Source: Nymphaea colorata (Eukaryota; Streptophyta; Magnoliopsida; Nymphaeales; Nymphaeaceae). From it: a stretch of 64,000 nt of DNA. This document shows, piece by piece, positions 48,201 through 58,876 of this stretch. Under the pieces are notes generated by a model, which had not been told where the DNA came from, searched no databases, and saw only the letters and a program-made list of their open reading frames with translations. Position 1 is the stretch's first letter, and each line of letters begins with the position of its first letter. The stretch covers positions 14,782,578-14,846,577 of the forward strand of contig NC_045149.1 in assembly GCF_008831285.2 (NCBI RefSeq). Direction: 5' to 3'. Position numbers and translations under genes: made by a program.

Positions 48201-49593
48201 GAGTGACAAACAACATAACCCCAAAAAGAAGCATGAATGTTATCACTTATCAGAGAGAACTGCACACGAGCCTAACACAGATATCAGAGAGGAGCTGACA
48301 TACAGATTTGAAGAGTTTCATTAAGGTTCCATATGATAGCCTAAGATCTGAGGCCGCATTAAAAGGTGCATTTTGGTAGATCCTCTGTTTAACGTGGATT
48401 TTATAATCCACTTTACATGTTAAAAACTATGGATTTAAGGTCGGATTTTTTTTTTTTGGGTGGGGGGTGGGGGCACCCTTAAATCCATGGATATGAGATC
48501 CTAGTGATCTCAGATCACCGCACACAGTAAAACAAACACAACCTAACAGAAATCTAGAGACAGATCGGCTCCATACATATACATACACCTTCATGCTTAG
48601 CTTTTGCACACAAGCATGCACAAGTAAACCTAAATTCAAGCTACAACAAACAAATGAGATATTATTAGAATCAATGTCATCTAGAATAGCTTGAGACATG
48701 AGAATAGTGATTATCAACGAGCACTCATTATATGAGACAGCATAGTTTGGACGGACCCCAGTAATGCCCAAGCACGTACATGCCACAAGAACTCAATGAT
48801 TTCTGTGCTGTCAAGCAAACTATAGAACCCAAAATCTGAAAATGCACGCACATAGTAGAGGCCTGGAAGACATACCCTTTACATTTTGGACATAGTACAT
48901 TTCTTGACAAGGAAAGCTTCTTAGAAGTTCCATTATACAAGTCTTCAAGAGAGACCTTCAAAGTGTGCACAACGTCTTCACCACGTTTTTGCCTCCTTCC
49001 TCTTGAACTACCACCTGTTCAATGCACTGTAAGTTGTCGACAGCCCTATTCTATCTAAGTAGTAGAACAATAACATGATTTCTAAGAAAAATCCTGAGAT
49101 ATAATAACTTACCACCAAAGCCTCCACCAAAGAATGACTCAAATATTTCAAAGGGGTTATGGAAAGAGCCACCTCCTCCTCCCATTCCTTCTTTGAGTGC
49201 GTCTTCTCCATACTGATCGTAGATTTCCCTCTTCTCAGAATCACTGAGGACTTCATATGCCTGAGCCAACTCCTTGAACTGAACAAAAGAGTAAATGCAA
49301 CTGATTAAATGAACAGCTACATAACATTTGCCTGAAAGGAAATGCAAGCGCCTGGAGATTCTCGTTTATGCACTCGTTTTATCCAAAGACAAACGCAATG
49401 CAAAGTTTTCTTAGCGATGCATAATTTCAATGGGCTTGTTCACCTTCTCAGGGTCTCCACCTTTATCTGGGTGATTCTTTATAGCGGCCTTCCTATAGGC
49501 CTTCTTAAGCTCATCCTGGCTTGCACTTTTGGGAACGCCAAGGATCTCATAATATCTGGTGTTGTCGCTCTTCTTTGGTGCACGCCCGAACAT
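45231..49593 (-). CDS. Type I DnaJ/Hsp40 co-chaperone, gene 2 (415 aa, 7 coding exons, intact)
   Basis: Exons (minus): 49593-49444, 49278-49113, 49014-48876, 48017-47884, 47800-47658, 46901-46703 and 45547-45231. They total 1248 nt and every junction is GT-AG in frame. Exon lengths equal those of gene 1 except exon 2 (+3 nt, one extra Gly, [13 protein letters not shown]). All functional elements are kept: HPD at 41-43, four zinc-finger cysteine pairs (shifted by one residue), the client-binding domain, the six-Gln tract and CAQQ. Changes are mostly conservative (VLG to ILG, PDTVTGD to PDTITGD, FIKGK to FMRGK), which suggests both copies are under purifying selection. Same role as gene 1: an Hsp70 partner in cytosol and, if farnesylated, at membranes. 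Confidence 0.96.
46444..46567. repeat. 62-bp tandem duplication in intron 6 of DnaJ gene 2
   Basis: CACTTAAAGT-TCCAAT-TCCC starts at 46444 and 46506, and both copies run to GAAGAAAGTAACT. The matching intron of gene 1 (about 37985-38035) has one copy, so it arose after the gene duplication. Confidence 0.85.
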
Positions 49594-50700
49594 GATTGAA
49601 GATTTTCAAAGAAAAAGCTCAACGATAGAATCAGCCTTACGGAATTCCAGCAGCACCTAAAAATAGAAATATGGATCCGCAGATGAATAGAAAGCTAACT
49701 ATGAAAAAATGAAATAAAAAGGAATTATAAAACGAAAAAACTCTCCGATCTAACACCAAGACCAAAAATTGGCACGAAAGCATCAAGAAAGAAAACCACG
49801 ATATAAAGAAAAAAACAAGCCCTAAAAAAAAGGAGCTAATTGCTGTATATAACTGCGGAACTAAAATCTAGACCACAACCAACATTCTGGAAACTTCACT
49901 CGGAAGCACTGTCCCCCATGAACGGCTAAAAATAGAAAAGGGCCAAAACAATGAGCATTAAAATATTTTTCCATCCATGTCCCAAAAAAAGTTAGATGAG
50001 ACAGAGAATCGGAACTACACAGAACAGTAACAAGGCCGGCGGAAAATTGCTCCAAAAGCCAGCAACCATGGAATCTTGGCAGCAGTCAACGAACAACAAG
50101 AATCCCGAATCAGAGTAAAAAAAAATCCAAAAAGGTGGAAAAACTCGAAAAGGTTAGAACTAGGATTTCATGACATCATAAATAATTCTTAAAAGAGGAA
50201 GACAACCCACCATGAGCACCGCCTCGCCCATTCACAGATCAATATAACAGGGAACCGCTTCCTCCTCCCCTGATCGAACCAATGATTAGGGTTTGGAGCA
50301 CCCAATAAACCGTCATTTCCCACTAAGCCAAGACACAAACGACCATTTCCCACTAAGCCAAGAAACAAAGTGAATAAACTGAATAAACCCACAACGACAG
50401 CGTATGTCAACCAAATCCTCTATCCGCGGAATAAGAAAGTAAGTCCAGTAACACCAAAAACGAAAAAAGAGGACGACGGAAAAACACGCAAACAAAATTT
50501 CGATTCAAATCATTCATTCACAAAACTTTCTTCGCAAACAATCGATTTATTCACATATCGATTCGTATAATTCGATAGTAAGGAAACAGTAGACAAACGG
50601 GCATCGATCGCAGTTACCTCTCGATCGGGGCTGAAGCTCCCTCTCTTCTTCCTTTTCTCGTTTCTGCTAGTCAAACGAGAGAGAGAGAGAATGAAGAGGC
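49594..50700 (-). other. 5' UTR of DnaJ gene 2 with a 961-bp leader intron
   Basis: Leader exon 1 ends GATCGAGAG at 50618 before GTAACTGC. The acceptor CTATTTTTAG precedes GTGCTGCTGGAATTCC at 49656, then 49656-49594 leads into the ATG. Both boundaries match those of gene 1. Confidence 0.8.
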
Positions 50701-50730
50701 AAAGAGGGTTTGCGCGGTGGGCGAGCAAGC

Positions 50731-50740
50731 CCTTTTATCC
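50731..50740 (-). promoter_or_regulatory. TATA-like box of DnaJ gene 2
   Basis: GGATAAAAGG on the minus strand, positioned like TATAAAAGG of gene 1 relative to the CT-rich leader. It departs by one base from the stronger TATA of gene 1. Confidence 0.55.
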
Positions 50741-53700
50741 AAGCGTCCGCGCCAAACTACCGAGTGGGAAAGGAGAAAAAAAAAATTCAAAAATATCCAT
50801 CCAATTTAAGAAAAACGCAGAAAACCGCACTACCCTTTTCCGGTTTCGCTTTGCTGCGGGATTCTTTTATAGCGGCAGTACGTCGGTTTAATTAGCTAGC
50901 ATTGTGGGACGTTTTGTATTGCCCTGTTTTTGCTTTAATTGTTCGATTTTCGAATTAAAAAAACAATTTGAAATATCTAACTTAATTTTAAAATTTTAAA
51001 ACTTAAAAATATAAAACCCAGCATTAAAAGGCATTCGTGGTAGGAAGATTTCCAGGCCAACAAAAAGGATTGTGACGTTTTCAAAATTCAAGGTGACCAC
51101 GAATGCAAGAACGTAATGTTCATAATTGTTGATGTTAACTTGTGTGAGTCTCACTCCTTGCTCAATCAAATGCCAACTTATTAATGTCTCCCATTGGACG
51201 TTGGGATTACAAAATCTTAGTTCTTCAATGTTTTGGCTTATGCGTTTCAATTCATTAGCTCCAGCCAAGTTGATAGCATTCCCTTTCTATTTTATTAAAA
51301 GATGATTTCATAAACAACAAAACGAAACAGTTATTTTTAATATGAACTGCATGTCCTAAATTAAACATGTTTAAAACTCCAAAGGCCCATTTATTTACAC
51401 TAACATCAAGTTGGAGATTTGATTTTAGTTTTCAAACAAGTTTTCTGGAAACAATTTTAATGGTAAAACACGAGGTTCTTATCATGCTTTATAGCAAAAA
51501 TATGAAAATTAGACAGAAAGATAGTATCGGGAAAAGAAAAGGTCGTGATCTGTGAATTGTTAAAACATAGGTCTTTCTCTGTACATATGCTAAAGCTAAT
51601 GACTTTCAAGGTAAGCAGTAATGGCGAAGACAGCAGGAATTCTTGACCAATCTCAGCCGTTGGAATGGTTTTAGATCGGACGGATGGCACGGCGCTCTCA
51701 GAAATTTCGTGGCCCTAAAGCGGACGCTTCTTTGCGGGCCCCACGTTGATGCTGACGCCTTGCCGGTGCTACGACGTCGATTCCTGATTACCAAAACGCC
51801 CTCCACTTTGACATAAAATAACGGAGACACATGCTCAAGGGTGGGCAAGTGCCAAGCCAAAAGAACAAGCCGTCGGTCAAAGATGGTGGACTTGTTAACT
51901 TTCTTCTTTCTTTTCTAGGTCAACAATAATTTGGGTTGATCGTGTCACACATTTTTCGTTTGTAAGTTATAACAATATTATATTTTTATGCAAGTGTCAA
52001 CAATATGTTAGTTATGATTAAATTTATCAAATTGATAACCACCCTTTTATTGCTTCACAATGCAACCAACTATGCCAAATGATTATGTGTTATAAATCCA
52101 TAATGATCAAAATGCTCCTAATTGCTAAATAAAAATATTTTTCCCACATTGAAATAAATTTTTCGTGTAAAATGGCTAAAATACCTTCAAATTAAACGGT
52201 AGGAACATGATTTCAGGTGTTAGCGGCATAACACGGAAATCATACGACATAAATGAAATTGGCTATGATAGATTGTTCCATCTGATTTCGATCCTGTTTA
52301 ACTGCTGATTATCTGAATCCAATTTTCTATGATGTGTTTCATAAGACCAACTACACTTGGTTTTAGTACATGGTGAATTTAGTACTTGTTCATTTGAGTA
52401 AGATAGCTTCTAATTCAAGTTTAAGATTATTCAAGTAAATATAATATTTTTAAATAACACATAATTTTACTAACCAACAACACTGTTCACAACGAATGTA
52501 ACTTGTGCCCAATAGTCACAAATCATGCAAAACATGTTTATATAAGTTGAAAAATTGAATTATGCTAGATGCTAGATATTGCTTAATGAATAAATTTTAG
52601 GGTTTATTAACGTATTTATTATGAGCGCAAAATACAAATGTATCTTGTGCCCAATAGTCACAAATCGGTCATTTTACATTTGCTTAATGAAGACGGTTAT
52701 ACCAAATTATGGGTCTTAGATCCACGGATCTTAAATCCGACCCCGTTGCAAAATACAAGCGCGGGAACGGAACGGGGTGCGCGGGCTTTCTTCTCTCCCT
52801 AGCGTCGTTCGACCTCCGGCGGCTACTTCTTCCTCTTCCCAGGATATCCTTTCCCCGGCATTGTTCCTGTGGGTGATTCTTTCTCCGCTTCCCAGCGTCC
52901 GCCGTGCGTCTCAGATTTTGCTGCTTCACCCTGTCACCTGTTCCGACGGCCATTAGACCTACGTTATCCTTCTTTCCCCTGCTCGAGCGAGATGCCCCGT
53001 TGACGATGAGGTGAAAGGCGATCACCACTTCACCAGTTACAATCGTTTCGCTCTGTGTCCCATGAGGAGGTGGCCCTAAAAGCATGTTGTTCCAACTTAT
53101 CAATGTGATTAAGCCCTTACCACAGCATGAACATCCAGAGAGATTTGTTCAACTTCAAAAAAGATAGCAATCTCATGGACATGAATGTGCGTCTCCTTAT
53201 TTGTATGTATACCCGATATGCGTATCTGAGTCAATCCAGTACTCAAAAGTTTCACGCCTAATTTGGGAACCAGCTCATTTTGTTTTTCCCCTGATGCTTG
53301 TCTATTTCTTATTTTGTTCCTTCGGCAGTGGTATGCTCGCTGCAAGCCTTGTCCATTTAGTTTCAACTTCCTTTCGTAAACGTTTCATCCGGCTAATGTA
53401 GCAATTGGTTGGCTGCAATATTGCTGATTTCTTTCTGAACCATAAGTTATCTCCTGCACGAGATGCTTAATACTATTACACTTAAGATTTAATTTGTCCG
53501 GTATGAACTGTGCGTGTTTTTGGTATACCACCATAACTTCGATGTATTTTGCTAGAAAGTATCATATTTAAGTTTGGAGCAAAATTTAAATGCAACTAAT
53601 CCTAAACTTAGTATAAGATTTTCATGCTAAATCAATCAGCATCTGAACTACATCTAAGTGATTCAGACAGTTTTATCGATTAAACATCACAACTCAAGTA

Positions 53701-54049
53701 GGCAAGGTCAGATTGTTTTGAAGTGATCACAGATAGCTTCTAATGTTTAATGCAATTTCATTCGTCCACTTCCTAGCCGATATTTTCGATAAAACCGATA
53801 AACCTTCTTGAAACGGAATCCCACGTCATTCGTCAAGCGAGTATCTGTGAAAGTTTCCTCAGAACTCTTTGCGATTAATTTTACGGTGCACAGAAAACGA
53901 ACCCAAGAATTAAAACGAGACACGTCAATACTGGAGCACCCGCGTTCAGTGTTCTTCCAACCTGCCAAGTTGCAGAAGGAGCCGGGAGGACGACTCGCAG
54001 CCACTTCCTCCTCTTTCAGCCAGATTCGTGCAGAACTGGGAGAGAGGAA
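50741..54049. other. Intergenic DNA between DnaJ gene 2 and KAPA synthase
   Basis: 50741-51940 is the upstream flank shared with unit 1. 51940-52680 is AT-rich, with CTTGTGCCCAATAGTCACAA repeated at about 52504 and 52644. 52730-53100 is GC-rich, with a 139-codon minus-strand frame (52684-53103) and a second minus-strand frame at 53109-53366 (RISGIHTNKETHIHVHEIA), neither recognisable. 53400-54049 holds the promoter side of the next gene; no clear TATA box was picked out. Confidence 0.45.
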
Positions 54050-57000
54050 ATGGGTAGCTGTTGGGATTCATGGGTGGAGGAGGCCCTAAGGAGGCTGGAT
54101 TCGAGGAAGGTTCTTCGTTCGGTGAGACCCGTCTTCGTGTCGTCCCAAGAAGCGAGACCCGCAACCACCGGTTTTCTGTTTGACTCGGAGGAGGGACAGG
54201 AACTAGAGACGTTCGATGGACCAGGGATATGGGACAGATCGGCGGTGGAGGTAGAAATGTCGGAGCCTACATTCAAGAAATGGATGCAGGATACCTCTAG
54301 CTTGGGTGAGTTTGGACCTCTCTCTCCCCCCCTAGCCTTTCTTCTCTGGCCATGTTCTTCTTCTTCTTCTCTCTCTCTCTCTCTCTCTCATACACACACA
54401 CACACACACACACATATCAGTGTTATGAGCTCGTCTTAACAAGATGGCTTTTGCGGGCTATAGTTTTGGAAGCCGAACATCCATTGTCGTTTTCATCAGT
54501 TTTCGAATGGTTTGGATAGTAGCTCTCTCATTTTTAAGTTTGAATGGGTTTCTACATAGTAAATGTTGCTCTCTCTATAGCTTTTCATAGATTTCTTGAG
54601 TGTTTGTTTATTTCGTTCCTTGGTTTTTTCCTTCTTTTTTTTTTATTGATGGACAGTGGTCAATTGTCTGAAGGGAAGCAAAAAGAATGTTTAGAGTGGG
54701 CCTCTCTATAAAACTGCTTTCCAAGGACATGTTGGTTTCGTGCAACAATCTGCTTACCAAAGCTGGTGTTATGCGTATATTCTATATCCTGCACTTTTTT
54801 TATGGACTTGTTTGTTCAAGACAAAAACATGCGACTGTGGACGTTGAAGGTTTGTCCCAGTTGTTTCCAGTCAGAAAGGGAAGACCGATCCTTCCTAATT
54901 CCTAATCTAAAAATTCTTGCTTCGAAGGACAGCCCAATTGATTAAATGAATTTGCTGAATTGAAGGCAGAGCGTCATCATTACAGCTTGAAGTATCCACG
55001 AAATAACTAATTTTTCCAGACATGAAATTTTAATTTCCGTAGTTTCCGTTTTGGTCCTGCCATTGGATCTTGGCAGGAGCTTTCCGATTTCTTTCATTGG
55101 GGAAGCACAGTGAGTCTCTCTTGTTACCTTCATGCACATCTTTGATCTGTAATTCTGCAGGGGAGGAGGTTCTAGATGTGCCTGTGGCCGACAAATCATC
55201 CTCTACTTTTAAGAAGCTATTGCTTTTCTCAAGCAATGATTACTTAGGTTTGAGTTCTCATCCAACTGTTAGAAAGGCTGCTGCTAAGGTACTCAGAATG
55301 GTTCATTCTCTTGAGTGTGTACTAAATCGATTGCTTCTAGGTAAAATTTCATACATTCTTCATCTATTCAGGCTGCTCAAGAATATGGAATGGGGCCAAG
55401 AGGTTCTGCTTTAATATGTGGTTACACTTGCCACCATAGGTTGCTGGAATCATCATTGGCAGCCTTGAAGAAGAAAGAGGTATGTATTTGAGTGGAGATA
55501 TGGTAGTGAAAACTTGTTTCTTGTGTATGTACTTTTGAAGTCGATAGGTAGGCCTGTCTGCAACCATACCACTGTATATATATATATATATTGGCTGTCC
55601 GTCAGAAAATTGATGATTGCCAAGACATGCCGAACCCGGGTCTCTTTGTTAATCAGTGAAATCGATGGAAATGGGCTTGGTCGTACTATTTTGTTCCAAA
55701 AGGAGCATTATTTTACCCTCCTATATAAGAGCCAAGAAAAAATGAAAAATCTAGAGTTTGGGAACTGGTGCCCAAAAAAAAACCAATTCCTGTGTAAATT
55801 GGAATTTCTCACAAAGTCCTTTTTCTTATTTATGTCAAGGTTAAGCTTTTGTGCATTTAGAAAACTCATCTTATCTCAACTTTTGATGTATTATTTTGTG
55901 CTTGAAGGATGGTGAGGTATATTAGGGTATTATTTTGGGATTAGAGTATGCTTTCATACTTCTCTGATTTGGATATGAAACTTTAAGGCTTGCATAGATT
56001 TGTCTTTGTATGCCTGCTGATATCTTTCTTTACAAATGCTTTTCAGGAGTCCCTTCTTTGTCCTACAGGGTTTGCTGCCAACATGGTGGTCATGGCAACA
56101 GTGGGATGTATCAGCTCTCTTTTATCTAATAGTGGGAAGCCTTTGGACAATGAAAAAGTGGCAATTTTTTCTGATTCTCTGAACCATGCATCAATTATTG
56201 ATGGCATTCGACATGCTGAGCGGTTACAAGAAGTGAAAACATTTGTATACAGGCATTCAGATATGACCCACCTCAACTCATTATTGTAAGTATAGTTGGA
56301 TTTCTTTTGAAATTTTTTTAATGCTCTCATATTTACAACATTGAAATACCTTGTCAGATCAAGCTGCAAGTTGGAGAAGAAAGTAGTCGTGACAGATAGG
56401 TGAGCATGTCTTAGTTTTCTGTAACCTACCTTTCCTTTGGGTTATTAGTTCTTGAATTTGTAGATGGAGTCTTACTGGCATCATGAGATATTCATTTTAA
56501 GAAGTTCTGAAGTTTAGATGCTTGGCATTAGTTTTTGATAAAGACAGCTAGCCTAAGAGTTCTTACCTACTGATCAAACTGGCTGGAAGTGGTAAACTTG
56601 TTGCTATTAGGATTGGTCACCACTTCAGCCTGTTGAAAGAATAAGCCTGGTGATAGTGTGGGTGATATCTTGAGCTGCAAGCTTGATAGTCCATTATTGC
56701 CACAAAAGGGATTTTGTTGAGCGTTTTTTTCATTGTCAAAGGACGGAAGGAAATAATTCCTTTCTGTTACTTGGTAAAGTAATTTTCATGATATTGTTGG
56801 ATAAAAGGTTTTTTGCTGTTTCCACCATGCAGTTTGTTTAGTATGGATGGGGATTTTGCACCTATTGTGGAACTTGTCGAGCTCCGCAGGAAGCATGGTT
56901 TTCTGCTGGTAATTGATGATGTAAGTTACATCACTTTTGCTTCGTTTATCAAATAAGAAGCTGCTTTTCCATTGCAATCTGACTCTCAAACATCTGAATT

Positions 57001-58072
57001 TGTCTCAGGCTCATGGAACACTTGTTTGTGGTGAAAATGGTGGCGGAGTGGCAGAGATGTATGGCTGTGAAAAATATGTGGATATTTGTGTAGGCACGTT
57101 AAGTAAGGCTGTCGGTTGCTCAGGAGGATTCATTGCTTGCAGGTGAATGCCTGCATTTTTTTCTGTACATTGGGAAAACTTGTAAAAGTGATTAAATAAT
57201 CTAAAATGTTAAAATTTGCATTTTAATTTCCATTAATGTAATTTGTTATTGGTCCACCAAAATGAACTCTACGTGACCTAGTTTAGTCTTCCATTAATTC
57301 TCATTCTCTTAATATCAAGTTCTTTATTTATGTGATTGTGTTGTTGTTGTTGCTTGTGATTTATTTTATATGTTTGTGACGTAATTTCTTGAAAGTCGGA
57401 ATCTTCTATGTCTAGCAAACTGAGTTTTACATTTACTTCTTTTAAAATGAGCAACTCTGAGGAAGGGCATACTAGCAATACGTATGTATAGAAGAGAAAA
57501 TGGGGAAGCATAACTGGAAAGTGGGGGAAAGAATCTCTGCTTTGAGCATTTTTTTTGTTTTGCCTTATTTTGTCTTCACGCTTATTTATATCCTTACATG
57601 GTTGCATTAATTTGCATGAACAGCAAAAAATGGAAGCTGCTTATACAATCTAGAGGACGTCCTTTTATATTTTCAACAGCTCTTCCAGTCCCGGTTGTTG
57701 CTGCTGCTCATGGTAACATTACTACTTTGAAAGATGTAGCTAGTGAGAAGTTTTATGTTACTTATTATTGCTTGATTGAGGATCATGTCCACTTATATTT
57801 TAAAACTTGAAAAGATGCCAGTGACGTGGAAGTTGCTAAGAGCATCTCCAAATTGGTTATAGAACCCTTTATATATATATATACATTCTTCTTAAGTGTT
57901 TTCTGGATTTTCTTTAATTTTACAGCTGCCATTGCTGTGGCTAAAAAAGAGAAATGGCGCAGGAACCTGGTTTGGAGACGAGTAAGAGATTTTTTTTCCT
58001 TTTCCCAAATTGAGATATGGAGTCCCATTATTTCACTGGTTATAGGTGGTGAAGAAATGGCACTTCTTGCTA

Positions 58073-58103
<31 letters not shown>

Positions 58104-58876
58104 CCCCTCTCTCTCTCTCCCCCTCCTCCCCCCACCCTCCCCCTCTCTTGTATGAGCATGGTGGCCTTGAGGGCATTTTTTTGGGTGGGTCAACCTTTAT
58201 TCTACATTCTGGATGAAAAGGCTTGTTGAACACCATTTCTACATATTCAGGGAAATCAATAATAGGCAAAACATCAACAGTGTTGTGCATAATGCATATT
58301 GTGACCCATGAAAATGGTGCCACAGTGTCTACTTGCATCTGTTTTTCCTAGACAAAGTTCAGGCAGTGCAGGCAATGCACATAAATCACTTATTAATCCC
58401 AATCACAATTTGAGGCTCTTATATTGATACCATTGAGTGGTTCCATTTTTCTTGTCAGGCATCTGTTGAAGGCAGGCTTCCATGTCACTGCAATTAGACC
58501 ACCCACAGTGGCCCCTAATTCATGCAGGTAAGAATTTGTCTGTCTTTGACAAGGTTTACTTGTTGACCTTGCAATTTCCATTTAAATTTCTTTAGCTATG
58601 CATTTCAAACATCAAAAAGCATGAATGGTGAATCGTTGATTGAAGCAACTGGTAGGTCTTATTGCTCTTGTGTTTGCTTGTGTTTCTTTCAGGTTACGTA
58701 TTACTCTGAGTGCTGCTCATACCACTGCTGATGTGAAAAACCTTGTGAATTCCCTTGCCCAGCACATTATGTTACCACCTGGTGATAGCTTTGCCAAATT
58801 TTCACCTAAAGAGAAAAAAAGAAACGGATCTGAAGTCGACTCAAGCTACATGGTGATTAGTCAGTCAAAGCTGTGA
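54050..58876 (+). CDS. BIOF: 8-amino-7-oxononanoate (KAPA) synthase, 495 aa, 11 exons, ends in SKL
   Basis: Exons: 54050-54305, 55161-55288, 55372-55479, 56047-56285, 56358-56399, 56833-56920, 57009-57142, 57624-57712, 57926-58076, 58459-58527 and 58693-58876. They total 1488 nt in one frame. This is the PLP enzyme that condenses pimeloyl thioester with L-alanine to KAPA, the first committed biotin step. Motifs in order: [12 protein letters not shown] (109-120), [22 protein letters not shown] with PLP-stacking His211, [20 protein letters not shown] (Asp286, His289) and [11 protein letters not shown] with Schiff-base Lys320, then [13 protein letters not shown] near the end. The start opens with the plant-type WD-WVEEAL-RL-SRKVLRS. 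The last residues are QSKL, a type 1 peroxisomal signal, in line with plant KAPA synthase being peroxisomal. Intron 9 has a weak donor (AG|GTCTCT) inside a CT repeat. Confidence 0.96.
54361..54414. repeat. (TTC)n(CT)n(AC)n microsatellite in intron 1 of BIOF
   Basis: A short TTC tract passes into about nine CT units and then about twelve AC units. Confidence 0.95.
58077..58150. repeat. CT/CCCTCT-rich microsatellite abutting a BIOF splice donor
   Basis: The repeat starts at the first intron base after exon 9, so the donor GTCTCTCT is itself part of the tract. Confidence 0.9.

Larger units (their letters stand above)
44680..51940. repeat. Tandem segmental duplication, unit 2 (about 7.3 kb)
   Basis: Same orientation as unit 1. 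Corresponding points: stop codons 36866 and 45231, start codons 41175 and 49593, upstream AGCCGTTGGAAT 44370 and 51656. Exons are highly alike and introns are alignable but clearly diverged, so the duplication is not very recent. Confidence 0.8.

Noticed and set aside
48330-48540. Insertion in intron 3 of DnaJ gene 2 with near-palindromic GATCTGAG and ATCCATGGAT words
   Set aside because: It may be a degraded MITE, but I could not match its two ends or find a target duplication, so it is not listed as a feature.
53808-54089. 93-codon plus-strand frame overlapping the KAPA synthase start
   Set aside because: Different frame from the gene, no recognisable features. A regulatory upstream frame is possible but nothing in the sequence supports it.
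57783-58193. 136-codon minus-strand frame and the overlapping 109-codon plus-strand frame
   Set aside because: They are read from the CT microsatellite and from exon 9 plus intron sequence of KAPA synthase; the plus-strand frame simply runs past the splice donor.
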